Source: Oscillospiraceae bacterium (GTDB lineage Bacteria; Bacillota; Clostridia; Oscillospirales; Ruminococcaceae). From it: DNA of 6,044 nucleotides. A program made the position numbers and the translations under genes. Below are positions 5,917 through 6,044 of this stretch, piece after piece (the first letter of the stretch is position 1; every line of letters starts with the position of its first letter). The DNA is taken from NCBI GenBank assembly GCA_029098085.1, contig JAQXNQ010000127.1:1-6044 (forward strand), given 5' to 3'. Under the pieces are notes generated by a model, which saw nothing but the letters and a program-made list of their open reading frames with translations, searched no databases and had not been told where the DNA came from.

Positions 5917-5946
5917 ACCGGGCTCTGCCCAGGCCCGCGATTTTTT
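5907..5946 (+). terminator. Second intrinsic terminator using the downstream hairpin copy
   Basis: GCGGGCC (5907-5913) can pair with GGCCCGC (5932-5938), enclosing a smaller hairpin GGGC-TCT-GCCC (5920-5930). Six T residues (5941-5946) follow two bases later. This fold competes with the simple hairpin at 5899-5916. A T-rich/A-rich inverted repeat then runs through 5938-5957 (arms CGATTTT and AAAATCG), with another T-run at 5966-5971. Confidence 0.55.
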
Positions 5947-5958
5947 GAAAAAAATCGA

Positions 5959-6044
5959 GTAAAACTTTTTTGCCTTGGCAACCGATTGAAAGTGAGTTGC
6001 CTATTTGTGCAAATCGTCAATCAGTAGTGACTTTATCGACAAGC
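5959..6044. other. A+T-rich tail with nested inverted repeats, no gene recognised
   Basis: No supported reading frame is seen. Visible pairings are TTGCC/GGCAA (5970-5974 with 5977-5981), GGCAAC/GTTGCC (5977-5982 with 5996-6001), GATTGA/TCAATC (5984-5989 with 6017-6022) and ATTTG/CAAAT (6003-6007 with 6010-6014). GATTGA lies in the loop of the GGCAAC/GTTGCC stem, so pairing with TCAATC would form a pseudoknot. Base composition is clearly lower in G+C than the genes. It could be the leader or upstream region of the next gene, a structured RNA, or the edge of a dispersed element. Confidence 0.35.

Noticed and set aside
5792..5962. A 56-codon frame starting MPAGSGHGFVQ, with AAAAGAGG 8 nt upstream
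   Set aside because: The ribosome binding site is attractive, but the frame is made almost entirely of hairpin arms and terminator T-tracts and its product has no recognisable feature. A transcript would probably end inside it.
4227..6020. A 597-codon open frame on the minus strand, antisense to the sulfatase and crossing the hairpin stack
   Set aside because: The sulfatase on the plus strand is unambiguous by its motifs. The antisense translation has no domain and its first 100 residues run through terminators and inverted repeats.
1..6044. CRISPR arrays, tRNA or rRNA genes, transposase genes
   Set aside because: No regularly spaced repeats, no tRNA- or rRNA-like sequence and no transposase or integrase motif were seen on either strand.

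Overview
The window looks like chromosomal DNA from a G+C-rich anaerobic gut Firmicute, most likely a clostridial Oscillospiraceae/Ruminococcaceae-type organism. The evidence is the strong AGGAGG-like ribosome binding sites, sigma-A-type promoters with 17-bp spacers, compact intrinsic terminators, and the protein types present. This placement is an inference from style; there is no rRNA or other marker gene.

Left part (1-1753): The first 56 bases are the 5' end of a minus-strand gene whose N-terminus resembles flagellin lysine-N-methylase (FliB-like) proteins; it runs off the window. Just upstream of it, in the same direction, is a PfkB-family sugar kinase of fructokinase type (103-1071). A hairpin plus T-tract lies between them, directly in front of the FliB-like ribosome binding site. 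The kinase shares a 190-bp divergent intergenic region with a plus-strand GNAT acetyltransferase (1262-1753), and a good promoter is visible for each. A perfect 14-bp inverted repeat (1774-1807) ends the GNAT gene and the convergent gene that follows.

Centre and right (1823-5726): A minus-strand gene encodes a 661-residue, cysteine-rich protein that looks like an intracellular (alpha/alpha)-toroid carbohydrate-active enzyme of a family I do not recognise. It is divergent from a plus-strand formylglycine-type sulfatase (S1 / alkaline phosphatase superfamily). The 436-bp region between their starts holds a promoter for each gene, a short direct repeat, and a sulfatase leader with mutually exclusive hairpins. 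Neither protein has a signal peptide. The simplest joint reading is cytoplasmic processing of an imported sulfated or otherwise esterified oligosaccharide, possibly feeding sugars to the kinase. The substrate cannot be read from the sequence.

Right end (5727-6044): No convincing gene. It holds a stack of G+C-rich hairpins and terminators, including two exact copies of a hairpin with a UNCG-type tetraloop. An A+T-rich tail (37 of the last 104 bases are G or C) follows, with nested inverted repeats that could form a pseudoknot. This stretch and the two hairpin-before-ribosome-binding-site leaders are the least explained parts of the window.
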